64,000 bases of DNA from Thalassobaculum litoreum DSM 18839. GTDB taxonomy: Bacteria > Pseudomonadota > Alphaproteobacteria > Thalassobaculales > Thalassobaculaceae. Under the pieces are notes generated by a model that was given only the letters and a program-made list of their open reading frames with translations, was not told the DNA's origin and made no database searches. The stretch covers positions 1 to 64,000 of the forward strand of contig NZ_FNBW01000005.1 of the NCBI RefSeq assembly GCF_900102465.1, read 5' to 3'. The translations under genes and the position numbers were made by a program. How positions within the stretch are numbered: position 1 is the first letter of the stretch; every line of letters starts with the position of its first letter. Positions 15,563-25,311 of this stretch are shown here, piece after piece.

Positions 15563-17041
15563 ATGGATCTCGCCAGCCGTCTGAAGGATCCGGAGCTTTT
15601 CAAGCAGCAGGGCTATATCAACGGCCAGTGGGTCGGCGCCGATGGCGGCGGTACCGTGGATGTCGATGACCCGGCGACCGGGAAGAAGATCGGCACGATC
15701 CCCGACATGGGCGAGGCCGAGACCCGCCGCGCGATCGAGGCCGCCAACGCCGCCTGGAAAGGCTGGCGCGAGAAGACCGGCAAGGAGCGCGCCCAGATCC
15801 TGCGCAAGTGGTTCGAGCTGATGATGGCCGCCCAGGACGACCTGGGCGCGATCATGACCGCCGAGCAGGGCAAGCCGCTGGCCGAGGCCAAGGGCGAGAT
15901 CGCCTACGGGGCGTCCTTCGTGGAGTGGTTCTCCGAGGAGGCCAAACGCAACTACGGCGACGTGATCCCGAACCACGCGCCGGGCAAGCGCATCGTGGTC
16001 ATCAAGCAGCCGGTCGGTGTCGTCGGCGCCATCACGCCGTGGAATTTCCCCAACTCGATGATCACCCGCAAATGCGCGCCGGCCCTGGCGGTCGGCTGTC
16101 CGGTGGTGATCAAGCCGGCGAAGATGACGCCGTACTCGGCCCTCGCCCTGGCCGTGCTGGCCGAACGGGCGGGCATGCCGGCGGGCGTCTTCAACATCGT
16201 CGTCGGCAAGAGCGCGTCGGCCATCGGCAACGAGCTCGCCACCAACCCGATCGTACGCAAGATCGGCTTCACCGGCTCCACGCCGATCGGCAAGCAGATC
16301 ATGGCCATGGCCGCCGGCACGGTGAAGAAGGTCAGCCTGGAGCTCGGCGGCAACGCGCCGATGATCATCTTCGACGACGCCGATATCGACGCGGCGGTGG
16401 AAGGCACGATCCTGTCCAAGTTCCGCAACACCGGCCAGACCTGCGTCTGCGCCAACCGGATCTTCGTGCAGGACGGCATCTACGACAAATTCTCCGAAGC
16501 GCTGGCCGCAGCGGTGAACAAGATGAAGCAGGGCAACGGCTTCGACGACGGCGTCGTGCTCGGCCCGCTGATCGAGGGCTCGGCCGTCGACAAGGTCGAA
16601 GAGCATGTGATGGACGCGGTCGGCAAGGGGGCCAAGGTCGCCACCGGCGGTTCGCGGATGAAGGACATGGGCGCCAACTTCTTCGCGCCCACGGTGCTGA
16701 CCGGGGCGACCCCGGACATGCAGATCTTCCGCGAGGAGACCTTCGGCCCGGTGGCACCGCTGTTCCGATTCAAGACCGAGGAAGAGGTCATCCGACAGGC
16801 CAACGACACCGAGTACGGCCTGGCGAGCTACTTCTACGCCCGCGACCTGGGCCGCGTGTGGCGGGTCGCCGAGGCGCTGGAATACGGCATGGTCGGTGTC
16901 AACGAAGGTGGCATCTCCACCGAGGTGGCACCGTTCGGCGGCATGAAGGAAAGCGGTCTCGGCCGCGAGGGCTCCAAGTACGGCACCGACGAGTTCACCG
17001 AGATCAAGTACATCCTGATGGGCGGCCTCGGCGCGCCGTAA
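15563..17041 (+). CDS. gabD: Succinate-semialdehyde dehydrogenase
   Basis: The 492-residue aldehyde dehydrogenase has the substrate/cofactor segment ITPWNFPNSMITRKCAPALAVG, catalytic Glu260 in LELGGNAP and Cys294 in NTGQTCVCAN, at positions close to those of GabD. It oxidises succinate semialdehyde to succinate with NAD(P), the last step of GABA and putrescine catabolism, which fits the polyamine genes at 30-50 kb. The start at 15563 (MDLASRLKDP) has GAGGGAG upstream; an ATG at 15545 is also possible. A close relative acting on glutarate semialdehyde cannot be excluded. Confidence 0.9.
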   Translation: MDLASRLKDPELFKQQGYINGQWVGADGGGTVDVDDPATGKKIGTIPDMGEAETRRAIEAANAAWKGWREKTGKERAQILRKWFELMMAAQDDLGAIMTAEQGKPLAEAKGEIAYGASFVEWFSEEAKRNYGDVIPNHAPGKRIVVIKQPVGVVGAITPWNFPNSMITRKCAPALAVGCPVVIKPAKMTPYSALALAVLAERAGMPAGVFNIVVGKSASAIGNELATNPIVRKIGFTGSTPIGKQIMAMAAGTVKKVSLELGGNAPMIIFDDADIDAAVEGTILSKFRNTGQTCVCANRIFVQDGIYDKFSEALAAAVNKMKQGNGFDDGVVLGPLIEGSAVDKVEEHVMDAVGKGAKVATGGSRMKDMGANFFAPTVLTGATPDMQIFREETFGPVAPLFRFKTEEEVIRQANDTEYGLASYFYARDLGRVWRVAEALEYGMVGVNEGGISTEVAPFGGMKESGLGREGSKYGTDEFTEIKYILMGGLGAP

Positions 17042-17067
17042 GCCGCACCGTCAGATGGGGACGACCG

Positions 17068-17097
17068 CGGGCCGGGCAGGGATTACTGTCCGGCCCG
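17068..17097 (+). terminator. Hairpin between gabD and the convergent lipoprotein gene
   Basis: Arms at 17068-17079 and 17086-17097 pair over 12 bases with one G-T wobble and a six-base loop. The right arm covers the last codons and stop of the minus-strand gene. There is no T-run, so it is a weak candidate for ending gabD transcription. Confidence 0.35.
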
Positions 17098-18111
17098 TGC
17101 CTTGTTGTATTCGTCCATGCTGATCTCGCCGGAGAGGAAGCGGCGCTGGAGTTCTGACTTGGGCAAGGCGCTCAGGCGGTTCCTGTCGAGCCCCGGTTCG
17201 GCGGCCACGGGTTCGGCGGTCCCCGGTTCAGCTGCCATGGGGAAGGGAGGGGGTACCTGGCCGCTCGGCTGCGGATTCATGGAGGGCGCGCGGGCCAGCT
17301 TCCGCCGGTTCTGATCCGCCGACGAGAAATCCTTCACCAGGAACCGGGCGTCATCGAAGGCCGCCAGGCGTTGACCGACGACCTGACCTGCTCCGAGCCC
17401 GCGGCGGCCCGCGTACCAAGCGATCCCCTCGGGATGAAACTGATAATCGAGGATCACGCGCATATCGGACACGGTGCGGGTCTCGTTGAGCTCGGGGTCA
17501 TTGAAGCTGCGCGACGTGGTCACCTGGGTGACCTGCTCTTCGCCCTGGAACGAGAAGTCGCCGATATAGGTCGCCTGACCTCCCGTCACAGTGAATCGGG
17601 GCGCGTCGGGAGTGAGGTAGCCCTCGTTCGAAAAGGCGATCTGCTCGTGCGTGATTTCCGCGGCTGCGGCACTGGCGGCGGCGACGACCAGGGTGGCCGC
17701 CAGACCGATAATCGGATTGCCGCCGATGAACTGGACACTGTTGTAGGTCTTCGTGATCTCCACGCTTTCGATGGCGTAGTGCCCGGGCGGAACGACATAG
17801 GTCCAGTATCGATCGTTCCGGCCGAGCTGTGCCTGCGTCGCGTATTTGATCTCGATGACATTCGGGTCGTCCCCGTCGTCATCGCCCCCTGGCGACGCTT
17901 CCAGGAAAGCATTCGTCGCGGGGTCGTAGCGTCGGATCGTCATCGTCAGAGGCGTCTGCAACAGGAGCGGGTCCCGTTGCAGGACGAACAGGACCGCACC
18001 CTGGTTCCGGCCCAGGGTCAACGGCCCGTTCTCGACAATGGGAGCCGATTTGTTCGCGCATCCTGCCAGCGCGACGGCAGCAACGAGACCGGCAAATATG
18101 GTGGTGTGCAT
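17083..18111 (-). CDS. Lipoprotein with C-terminal SHOCT-like motif
   Basis: The 342-residue product starts MHTTIFAGLVAAVALAGC, a lipoprotein signal with lipobox LAGC and Cys18. The exported part is beta-rich (for example YWTYVVPPGHYAIESVEITKTYNS), has one hydrophobic segment (about 140-165, IIGLAATLVVAAASAAAAE), a Pro/Ala/Glu-rich linker with repeated AEPG units, and ends in SELQRRFLSGEISMDEYNKAR, similar to the short SHOCT oligomerisation motif. Start 18111 is chosen for the lipobox. I do not know a function; the SHOCT reading is from motif memory. It converges with gabD. Confidence 0.75.
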   Translation of the reverse strand: MHTTIFAGLVAAVALAGCANKSAPIVENGPLTLGRNQGAVLFVLQRDPLLLQTPLTMTIRRYDPATNAFLEASPGGDDDGDDPNVIEIKYATQAQLGRNDRYWTYVVPPGHYAIESVEITKTYNSVQFIGGNPIIGLAATLVVAAASAAAAEITHEQIAFSNEGYLTPDAPRFTVTGGQATYIGDFSFQGEEQVTQVTTSRSFNDPELNETRTVSDMRVILDYQFHPEGIAWYAGRRGLGAGQVVGQRLAAFDDARFLVKDFSSADQNRRKLARAPSMNPQPSGQVPPPFPMAAEPGTAEPVAAEPGLDRNRLSALPKSELQRRFLSGEISMDEYNKARAGQ

Positions 18112-18340
18112 CGGGCGGTTCCCCTCGGTCTTTGCCTGGAATGTGCAGCCACGCCAGCCAGCCGACATGTTGTCGGCTGCTATGGATGATAGAAATTTTG
18201 GATATACGATTCTGGTAATCCTGCCAACCTGCCCATTCCAAGCTGGAAAATCTCCGTGCCGGAACGGCGGGGGTAACCTTCCGCGCTGCGGCGCACTATG
18301 TTGCGGTGAAGCGATTTCGGACTGAGGCGGGAGAACGGCG

Positions 18341-19720
18341 ATGGCCGGCTACGATTACGACCTGATCACCATCGGCGGCGGCTCCGGCGGGGTGCGCGCC
18401 TCGCGCATGGCCGGGCGCTACGGCGCCAAGGTCGCCGTCGTCGAGGAACTGCGCGTCGGCGGTACCTGCGTGCTGCGCGGCTGCGTGCCCAAGAAGCTGC
18501 TGGTCTACGGCTCGCACCTGCCGCATGAGATCGAGGACATGCGCGGCTACGGCTGGTCCGTGGAGGGCGTGAGCCATGACTGGTCGGCGCTGATCGCCAC
18601 CAAGGAGAAGGAGCTCGACCGGCTCCACGGCATCTACCTGAAGCTGCTCAGCGGTGCGGGCAACGACGTGCTCGACGGCAAGGGCAAGATCGTCGATCCC
18701 CACACGGTGGAGGTCGCCGGCAAGCGCTACACCGCCGAACGCATTCTCATCGCCACCGGCGGCTGGCCGAGCCTGCCGGACGTGCCGGGCATCGAGCACG
18801 CCATCACCTCCAACGAGGCGCTGGAACTGCCGCAGCGGCCGGAGCGGATCGCCATCGTCGGCAGCGGTTTCATCGCCGTCGAGTTCGCCGGCATCTTCCA
18901 CGGCTACGGCAGCGACACCCATCTGATCTACCGCGCGCCCAAGGTGCTGCGCGGCTTCGACGAGGATGTCCGCACCGCCCTGGACGAGGAGATGGCGAAG
19001 AAGGGCATCCACCTGCATTGCGAGACCCTGCCGTCGCGGATCGAGAAGGCCGGGGACAGCTATCTCGTTCATCTGACCGATGGCGAGACCCTGGAGGTCG
19101 ACGCGGTGATGTACGCCACCGGCCGCCATCCGAACACCAAGGGCATCGGCCTGGAGGAGGTCGGTGTCGAGATGGACAGGAACGGCGCGGTGAAGGTGGA
19201 CGAATACTCCCGCACCAACATCCCCTCCATCTGGGCGATCGGCGACGTGACCGACCGGATCAACCTGACCCCGGTGGCGCTGGCCGAGGGGACCTGTTTC
19301 GCGGAGACCGAGTTCAACGACAACCCGATGTCGCCGGACCACGAGAACGTGGCCAGCGCGGTGTTCAGCCAGCCGCCGATCGGCACCGTCGGTCTGACCG
19401 AGGAGGCGGCGCGCGAGAAGTACGGCGCGCTGGACATCTACGTGTCCGGTTTCCGGCCGATGAAATACACGCTGACCGAGAACACCGAACGCGGCCTGAT
19501 GAAGCTGGTGGTCGACCGGGCCAGCCAGAAGGTGGTCGGCGCCCACATGGTCGGGCTCGACAGTCCGGAGATCATCCAGGGCGTGGCGATCGCGGTGAAG
19601 ATGGGCGCGACCAAGAAGGACTTCGACCGCACCATCGGCATCCACCCGACCGCGGCCGAGGAATTCGTCACCATGCGCGAAAAGCGCCCGGACCCCGAGG
19701 AGCGTCAGGCGGCGGAGTAA
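18341..19720 (+). CDS. gor: Glutathione-disulfide reductase
   Basis: The 459-residue flavoprotein has the FAD motif [17 protein letters not shown], the redox-active pair [13 protein letters not shown] (Cys43, Cys48), an NADP-binding [19 protein letters not shown] and the C-terminal active-site [12 protein letters not shown]. It regenerates glutathione from its disulfide using NADPH in the cytosol. The order and spacing match glutathione reductase rather than dihydrolipoamide dehydrogenase or mercuric reductase; trypanothione-type enzymes are unlikely here. It converges with the chemosensory operon, with only a short gap. Confidence 0.92.
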   Translation: MAGYDYDLITIGGGSGGVRASRMAGRYGAKVAVVEELRVGGTCVLRGCVPKKLLVYGSHLPHEIEDMRGYGWSVEGVSHDWSALIATKEKELDRLHGIYLKLLSGAGNDVLDGKGKIVDPHTVEVAGKRYTAERILIATGGWPSLPDVPGIEHAITSNEALELPQRPERIAIVGSGFIAVEFAGIFHGYGSDTHLIYRAPKVLRGFDEDVRTALDEEMAKKGIHLHCETLPSRIEKAGDSYLVHLTDGETLEVDAVMYATGRHPNTKGIGLEEVGVEMDRNGAVKVDEYSRTNIPSIWAIGDVTDRINLTPVALAEGTCFAETEFNDNPMSPDHENVASAVFSQPPIGTVGLTEEAAREKYGALDIYVSGFRPMKYTLTENTERGLMKLVVDRASQKVVGAHMVGLDSPEIIQGVAIAVKMGATKKDFDRTIGIHPTAAEEFVTMREKRPDPEERQAAE

Positions 19721-19731
19721 GACGCCGCCTC

Positions 19732-22700
19732 CTACCCCCCGGCGATGGCGATCAGCGTCTCCGGGTCGAGCACCAGCAGCGGCTGGCCTTCGCCCATCAC
19801 CGTCGCCCCGGCCAGCACGTCGACCGAGTTCAGGGCCGGGTGCAGCTCCTTCATGAACACTTCCTGGCGCCGCTTCACCCGGTGCACCGCCACGCCGATG
19901 CGGCGCTGGGGCGTGCCGATGATGACGACCGGGAAGGCCTGCTGGTCGACCGCCACCTCCGGCGTTTCCCAGCCCAGCATGGTCTCGATCGCCCGCACGG
20001 TGAGGAAGCCGTCGCGGTGCTGGATGCCGGCGCGCTCGCCCACGGTCTGGATCTGCTTCCGGTCGACCTCGATGACCTCGATGATGGCGCGTTCCGGCAG
20101 GCCGAGGTCGCGGGTGCCGTCGCTGACCACGACGATGCGCTGCAGGGCGGCGGAGACCGGGAAGCTGAGATAGAAGCGGGTGCCTTCGCCGTCCTCGCTG
20201 TCGATGTCGATGGCGCCGCCGAGCCGCCGCAGGGTGGTCAGCACCACGTCCATGCCCACACCCCGACCCGAGGTCTCGGTCACCGCTGCGGCCGTGGAGA
20301 AGCCTGGAGCAAAAATCTGCCGGTGGATCTCCCGCTCGGTCATCCGGGCGGCGTCCTGCTCGGTGATCAGGCCTTTTTCCAGCGCCTTGTTGCGGATGCG
20401 GTTGGTGTTCAGGCCGCGCCCGTCCTCGGCGATCATGATCTGGGCGACATTGCCGTGCTGAGTGGCCCGCAGGGTGAGCGTCGCCTTCTCCGGCTTGCCG
20501 GCGTCCAGCCGCTCCTGCGGGCCCTCGATCCCATGATCCATGGCGTTGCGGATCATGTGGACCATGGGCTCCATCAGGGCATCGACCATGGACTTGTCGA
20601 TCTGGATGTCGCCGTCGTCGATCTCCAGCGTCACCTGCTTGCCGAGCGAACGGGCGAGGTCGCGCACCAGGCGCGGCATGCGGCCGAACACGATGCTGAT
20701 CGGCACCACCCGCAGGTCGAGGGTGACCGAATGCAGCATGCGCAGGGTGACTTCGGCCCGGGCGATCTGGTTGGCGAAGACCTTGCCGGCATCGTCGATC
20801 CGGGCGGCGGCGGCGTAGAGCCGCTCGGCCTTGCGGTCGTCGATCTGGCCCGCCAGCGAACGCAGCTCGGCCGCCGTGGCGCCGAACCCGGCCTCCGACG
20901 CGCCCTGGTCCAGCCGGGACAGGCTGAGCCGCAACTCGGCCACCGTGTCGAGGTAGCTGTCGATCAGCGCGGAGGAGACCCGCAGGGAGCTGCCCCCGGC
21001 ACTGCCGGGAACGCCGGCGCCCGTGCTGCGGGACGGTGAAGCCTCGCCGCGTTCGGCCGGGACGCTGCCATCGGCGGCAGTGGCCGGCGGTTCGGCGGGT
21101 CTTTCGGCGGGTCTCGCCGGTGGCGCTGCGGGGGCGGTGTCGGGGGCCCGAGACGAAGCGGATGGCGGCGGATCGGATTGTGGCGGGGTCGCGGCGTGGG
21201 GCTGCGCCGGGGCGGGCTTCGGGGCCGGCTGTGGCGGGGAGGCCGGGCTGTCGCCGAACGGCGCTGCGAAACCCTCCTGCTGCTCCGGCGACCAGCCGGA
21301 CTGCAGGGCCGAGTCCCAGGAGCTGTCGTCGACGAACAGCACATGGCCGTCGGTCTCGGCGGCCGGCGGTGTCGGCGCTTCGGCGGCGGGCGGCGGTGCC
21401 GCAGGAGCCGCCGGCGCGGAGGCGGTGGCCGCCTTGTCGCCGATCACCAGCACCGTCCAGGCGCGCAGCACGTCGCCGCTGGTGTCGAGGGTGCGCACCG
21501 AGGCTTCCACCGGCGCGTCGTCGCCGGTCACGCCGATCAGGAACTGGTAGAGGTCCGGGTCGATATCGACCAGCACGCGGTTGGAGATCACCTGCTGGCG
21601 ATAGAGCAGACCGAGAATCTCGCCGCTGGCCGGGGCGCCGTCCGGGACCATGACCTGGACCTGCACGAGACGGGCGCCCGGCTGCTCCAGGAACTCCACC
21701 GCCTCGTTGCGGGCGGCGGGGGACATGCTGTCGAACAGGTCGTCGCCCAACACCTTGCGCAGCTCGGCGACGGCGGCACCCGCGCCGGTGAGCAGCAGGG
21801 CCAGCTCGTCGCGCAGCCGGTCATAGGTCTCGCGCGGCATGTCGAGGGAGGAGACGGTCAGTCCCTCGATGCCGATCACCTCGCTCTCGCGGCGGATCTC
21901 GTCGGCCACCTCCAGGGCGCCGGAACGCTCGGTCCAGGCCTCCATCAGTGTCAGTTCGCTGGCCAGGCGGGCCAGGGCCGAGATCCGGAACACGCCGAGC
22001 GCGCGGGCGAGGATACCGACCAGTTCCCAGTCGGCAGACGCGCCTCCGCGGATCGACAGCCTGTCGACCACCGCGCGGGCCTCGCGCGAGATGTGCGGCG
22101 CCATGGAATCGTCCACGTCGTCCATGGCGATGCCGGCATCCGCCAGTTCCGACAGCACCCGCAGACGGTGGATGAAGATGCACAGGGCGCGGATCAGGGC
22201 GGTGCGGTCGCCCGACTGGTCGCCCTCCAGAACGCCGAGGATGTCGCCCAGCACGCCGGCGATGCCGAGATACCCGACATCGTTCGCCGCCTCGCGGATC
22301 GCCAGCATGGAAGACACGATGGCCTGGCTGTCCAGGGAGTCCATCGCCGGGTTTTCCAGCGCCTCGGCCAACTGGCCGAGCTCGGCGGTGACCACCGCGT
22401 TGAACGGCTGCACGGTGCCGGGCTGGAACTCCGCCTCGTCGTCGTTCGCCGGCTTCTGCGAGACCTGGATCGCCATGCGGCTCTGCGTAGCGGCGGCGGT
22501 CTCTTCCTCCGGTTCCGGTTCGGGCTCCGGCGGGTCGTAGGCGGGCGGGGCTTCGGCGACGGCCGGATCCGGCTGGGCCGCGGCGGTCACCTCGCCCCCG
22601 CTCTTCAGTTGCGCCTTGGCCTGTTTCAGCGCGGCGATCAGGCCGGCATCCCCGGCGACGTCGCTGCGGCTCTCCAGGCAGGCCTCGCGCAGATCGACCA

Positions 22701-22998
22701 GGGCGTCGGCCGACTGCAGCAGCAGCTCGCGCGACGCCTCGTTCGGCCGGGCCTCGCCGTTGCGGAACATGTCGAGCAGGTCTTCGGCCGCGTGGGCGAC
22801 CGTCTCCATCCCGGTCAGGCCGAGCGACGCCGACACCCCCTTCAGAGAATGGATGGCGCGGAACAGCGCGCCCATGATGTCCGGGTTCTCCAGATCGGCG
22901 GTCGAGCCGGACAGGTTGGCCTCGAGCTGGGCGAGGTAGTCCTCGCTCTCCTGCTCGAACAGCTCCCACATCTCCGAATTGTCGTCGAACCCGCTCAT
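19732..22998 (-). CDS. CheA-type chemosensory histidine kinase
   Basis: The 1088-residue protein has an N-terminal Hpt domain with phospho-acceptor His50 (FRAIHSLKGVSASLGL), a long helical middle (about 200-480) unlike E. coli CheA, a Pro/Ala-rich linker near 560-670, then dimerisation and kinase domains (N box HMIRNAMDHGIE, DGRGLN, GRGVGMDVV) and a C-terminal CheW-like domain. It phosphorylates receiver proteins in response to receptors. No receiver domain is fused. Its start overlaps the stop of the CheW-like gene (ATGA). It is nearly twice the size of classical CheA, closer to ChpA/PilL-type systems controlling surface behaviour; the output here is unknown. Confidence 0.88.
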   Translation of the reverse strand: MSGFDDNSEMWELFEQESEDYLAQLEANLSGSTADLENPDIMGALFRAIHSLKGVSASLGLTGMETVAHAAEDLLDMFRNGEARPNEASRELLLQSADALVDLREACLESRSDVAGDAGLIAALKQAKAQLKSGGEVTAAAQPDPAVAEAPPAYDPPEPEPEPEEETAAATQSRMAIQVSQKPANDDEAEFQPGTVQPFNAVVTAELGQLAEALENPAMDSLDSQAIVSSMLAIREAANDVGYLGIAGVLGDILGVLEGDQSGDRTALIRALCIFIHRLRVLSELADAGIAMDDVDDSMAPHISREARAVVDRLSIRGGASADWELVGILARALGVFRISALARLASELTLMEAWTERSGALEVADEIRRESEVIGIEGLTVSSLDMPRETYDRLRDELALLLTGAGAAVAELRKVLGDDLFDSMSPAARNEAVEFLEQPGARLVQVQVMVPDGAPASGEILGLLYRQQVISNRVLVDIDPDLYQFLIGVTGDDAPVEASVRTLDTSGDVLRAWTVLVIGDKAATASAPAAPAAPPPAAEAPTPPAAETDGHVLFVDDSSWDSALQSGWSPEQQEGFAAPFGDSPASPPQPAPKPAPAQPHAATPPQSDPPPSASSRAPDTAPAAPPARPAERPAEPPATAADGSVPAERGEASPSRSTGAGVPGSAGGSSLRVSSALIDSYLDTVAELRLSLSRLDQGASEAGFGATAAELRSLAGQIDDRKAERLYAAAARIDDAGKVFANQIARAEVTLRMLHSVTLDLRVVPISIVFGRMPRLVRDLARSLGKQVTLEIDDGDIQIDKSMVDALMEPMVHMIRNAMDHGIEGPQERLDAGKPEKATLTLRATQHGNVAQIMIAEDGRGLNTNRIRNKALEKGLITEQDAARMTEREIHRQIFAPGFSTAAAVTETSGRGVGMDVVLTTLRRLGGAIDIDSEDGEGTRFYLSFPVSAALQRIVVVSDGTRDLGLPERAIIEVIEVDRKQIQTVGERAGIQHRDGFLTVRAIETMLGWETPEVAVDQQAFPVVIIGTPQRRIGVAVHRVKRRQEVFMKELHPALNSVDVLAGATVMGEGQPLLVLDPETLIAIAGG

Positions 22999-23936
22999 GT
23001 GAGGGCCACGCTGCGGTCGCCGCCCCGGTGGAACTCCGGCACATGGGAGGCGATCAGTCCGGTCAGGTCGACCACCTCGTGGAAGGTGCCCTTATGGGTG
23101 ATCACCCGGGCCTGTCCTTCCTCGTCGGCCGGGCCGGGCGGGCTCTCGTCGTCGACGATGCCGAGCACGCCCTCGGTGGCGATCGCCCATTTCTGGTCGA
23201 AATGGCTGACGATGATGTGGATCGACTGGTTCTCGAACCCGTCCTCGGTCAGGCGCAGCACCGGCAGGATGTTGCCGCTGACCTCGATGACGGAGTCGAT
23301 CTTCACGCCCGGCCGCCGGGGCAGAGGGGCGGTGTCGATATCGTCGATGGCCCGCTCCACGATGCTGCTGTCGATGGCGAAGAGCTGGCCGCCGACCGTG
23401 ATCGCCATGTATTTCGGCCGCTGGCGGACCCGGATCTCGTCCGGATCGGCGCGCTCGGCGACGGCGCGCTGGTCGGCGAGCAGGGGCAGGGCGCTCTGGG
23501 CGTTGAACCAGCGATCCGCATCGACCGCCTGCACCAGCTCGCCCTTCTCGTCGAGGAAGGCGTGCTGCACCTCGTTGCCGGCGACCAGCCCGTGCATCGG
23601 CTTGGCCGGGCCGAAATCGCGGATGCCCAGGATGCGCTCGACCGCCAGCCCGATCACCGCGCTGCCGCGCTGCAGGACGATGCACATGGCGAGGTCGAGT
23701 TCCTCCTCGCGCGGATGCAGCCGCATCACCACCAGGGGAATCGGCTCGTCGCGCAGAACCATGACGCCGATGTAATCCTCGGAGTCGCCTTCGATCGGCT
23801 CCATCCGCTCGATCTCGACGACCTCGCGCACCCGGGCCAGCGGGATGCCGAAGCGACGGCCGTCGGACATGAAGAGCAGGACCGGGATGCGTTCTTGGCT
23901 GCCGCCCGGCTTGCCGCCGCCCACCACCGCGTTCAT
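22995..23936 (-). CDS. Tandem CheW-domain coupling protein
   Basis: The 313-residue product contains two CheW-like domains: the first at about 18-150 (VLLFMSDGRRFGIPLARVREVVEIERM) and the second at about 170-290 (KYMAITVGGQLFAIDSSIVERAI). It should couple receptors to the CheA kinase at the membrane. There is no receiver domain, so it is not CheV. ATG 23936 overlaps the receiver gene stop, and its own stop overlaps the cheA start, so the three genes form one coupled operon. Two CheW domains in one protein suggest a scaffold able to bridge two partners. Confidence 0.82.
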   Translation of the reverse strand: MNAVVGGGKPGGSQERIPVLLFMSDGRRFGIPLARVREVVEIERMEPIEGDSEDYIGVMVLRDEPIPLVVMRLHPREEELDLAMCIVLQRGSAVIGLAVERILGIRDFGPAKPMHGLVAGNEVQHAFLDEKGELVQAVDADRWFNAQSALPLLADQRAVAERADPDEIRVRQRPKYMAITVGGQLFAIDSSIVERAIDDIDTAPLPRRPGVKIDSVIEVSGNILPVLRLTEDGFENQSIHIIVSHFDQKWAIATEGVLGIVDDESPPGPADEEGQARVITHKGTFHEVVDLTGLIASHVPEFHRGGDRSVALT

Positions 23937-24352
23937 GGCGCCGCTCCCGCTGGGACGGGGGTCAGCAGCCGGTTGATGGTGTCGACCAGCAGGCCGCCGC
24001 CGGACGCGTCCACGTCCTTGCTGACCGAGCCGGACGGCTTGCCGATCACCGCGTCGGCGCCGACCAGCCGGGCCTCCACCGCTTTCGGCGAGGCCGGATG
24101 GGTGAGGGAGGACAGCACGATGACCTTGGCCGGCGACAGGATCTTCAGCCGCCGCAGGCACTCGATCCCGTCCATGACGGGCATCTCGATATCCAGGGTG
24201 ACCACGTCCGGCGACAGCTCGCGGGCCATGTCCACGCCCTCGCGGCCGTTCTCCGCCTCGCCGACGACCTCGAACCCCTCGGCACGCGCCAGGATGTTCT
24301 TGATCGTGAGCCGAACAAGCTTCGAGTCATCGACGATCAGTACTTTGGGCAT
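23933..24352 (-). CDS. Stand-alone receiver resembling the CheB N-terminus
   Basis: The 139-residue protein has the receiver acidic pair VDDSK, phospho-acceptor Asp in VVTLDIEMPVMDG, the Thr/Ser in VLSSLTHPASPKAVEARLVGADAVIGKPSG and the conserved Lys. The segment after the phosphorylation site is that of the CheB methylesterase receiver, but the protein ends where the catalytic domain should begin. It is the first gene of the CheA operon and is translationally coupled to the CheW-like gene, so it is the likely phosphate target or a phosphate sink. Whether the methylesterase was lost or never present cannot be told from the sequence. Confidence 0.82.
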   Translation of the reverse strand: MPKVLIVDDSKLVRLTIKNILARAEGFEVVGEAENGREGVDMARELSPDVVTLDIEMPVMDGIECLRRLKILSPAKVIVLSSLTHPASPKAVEARLVGADAVIGKPSGSVSKDVDASGGGLLVDTINRLLTPVPAGAAP

Positions 24353-24542
24353 CCGCCGGCCGTCTTCCCGAGTTCAACCAAGGCCTTGAAATCTAAGTGC
24401 TCAATCGTTCCATATCGGCGATGGTTTGCCTACCCGTTTGTGGTCCGGTTTCGGACTCGCCCTGCGGAATCGGCTTCTGCGGAGGGCGTGGGCCATTGTA
24501 CCATCGCGGGAACAGTCACTGGAGACCACGACGGGGGCCCGC

Positions 24543-25208
24543 GTGTTGGCTTGGCATTTTGTCGACGAGACCCTGAAGGACGGCCGTCCGGTGCCGGCCG
24601 ACGGCGAGCGGCTGACCCATGACGGGCCGGTCAGCCTGTGCGAGGGCGGGCTGCATGCGTCGGAACGGGTGCTAGACGCGCTGAAATTCGCGCCGGGCAA
24701 CACCATCTGCCGGGTCGAGTGCGACGAGGTCGGCGAGCGGCAGTCGGACAAGTTCGTCTGCGGCGCGCGGACCATCGTGTGGCGCCTCGACGGCGATGAG
24801 GTGCTGCGCGCCTTCGCCCGCAAGGTGGCGCTCGACGTGGCCGGGTTCTGGGACATGCCCGACGAGGTCCGCCGTTTCCTGGAGACCGGCAACGACAACC
24901 TGCGGGTGGCCGCCCGCGGCGCCGCGCGGCAGGCGTCGCGCGAGGCGGTTCTCTCGGACGAGCCGCAGGCGGCGGCGGCCGGCGAGGCGGCGCGCGCGGC
25001 GGCGGCCCGGACCCATGCGGCCCGATCCACCGGCCTCGCCGCCGCCTGGGCCGCGTCCAAGGCGACCCGCCGGGCGGAGGCCTGGGACGAGTTCGACCGG
25101 CTGCTGGAGGCGATGATCGAGGAAGCGCGTGCGACGGCCCCGACCCAGGTGACCGACGAGGACGAATGGGGCGACTTCGCCGACGAGATCGAGGCGGAGT
25201 TCACGTAA
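24543..25208 (+). CDS. Conserved hypothetical protein (DUF7666-like)
   Basis: From GTG 24543 the product is 221 residues: AWHFVDETLKDGRPVPADGE, a cluster with GGLHASERVLDALKFAPG, CRVECDEVGERQSDKFV and ALDVAGFWDMPDEVRRFLETG, then an Ala/Arg-rich helical tail. I associate this pattern with a domain of unknown function (DUF7666, from memory) seen in phage-like and accessory proteins. An in-frame ATG at 24426 would add 39 unrelated residues; the GTG is chosen because the family begins there, but no strong ribosome binding site is seen. It diverges from the chemosensory operon. Confidence 0.65.
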   Translation: MLAWHFVDETLKDGRPVPADGERLTHDGPVSLCEGGLHASERVLDALKFAPGNTICRVECDEVGERQSDKFVCGARTIVWRLDGDEVLRAFARKVALDVAGFWDMPDEVRRFLETGNDNLRVAARGAARQASREAVLSDEPQAAAAGEAARAAAARTHAARSTGLAAAWAASKATRRAEAWDEFDRLLEAMIEEARATAPTQVTDEDEWGDFADEIEAEFT

Positions 25209-25239
25209 GCCACGCGCACCGGGGTATCACGCACCACCC

Positions 25240-25283
25240 CCGTCATCCTGAATAGCGCGCCAGCGCTATTCAGGATGACGGGA
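25240..25283. terminator. Perfect 20-bp hairpin between convergent genes
   Basis: Arms at 25240-25259 and 25264-25283 are exactly complementary over 20 bases around a four-base loop (GCCA). It sits between two genes that end toward each other, so it can stop transcription from both sides. There is no T-run. The arm contains the motif TCATCCTGAAT, so it may also be a dispersed extragenic palindrome. Confidence 0.7.
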
Positions 25284-25311
25284 GTTTGGCGACGACCGCC
25301 TCAGCCGACCC

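Noticed and set aside
15437-16606. A 389-codon frame antisense to gabD
   Set aside because: It is overlapped entirely by a conserved dehydrogenase and has a His/Arg/Gly-rich shadow composition.
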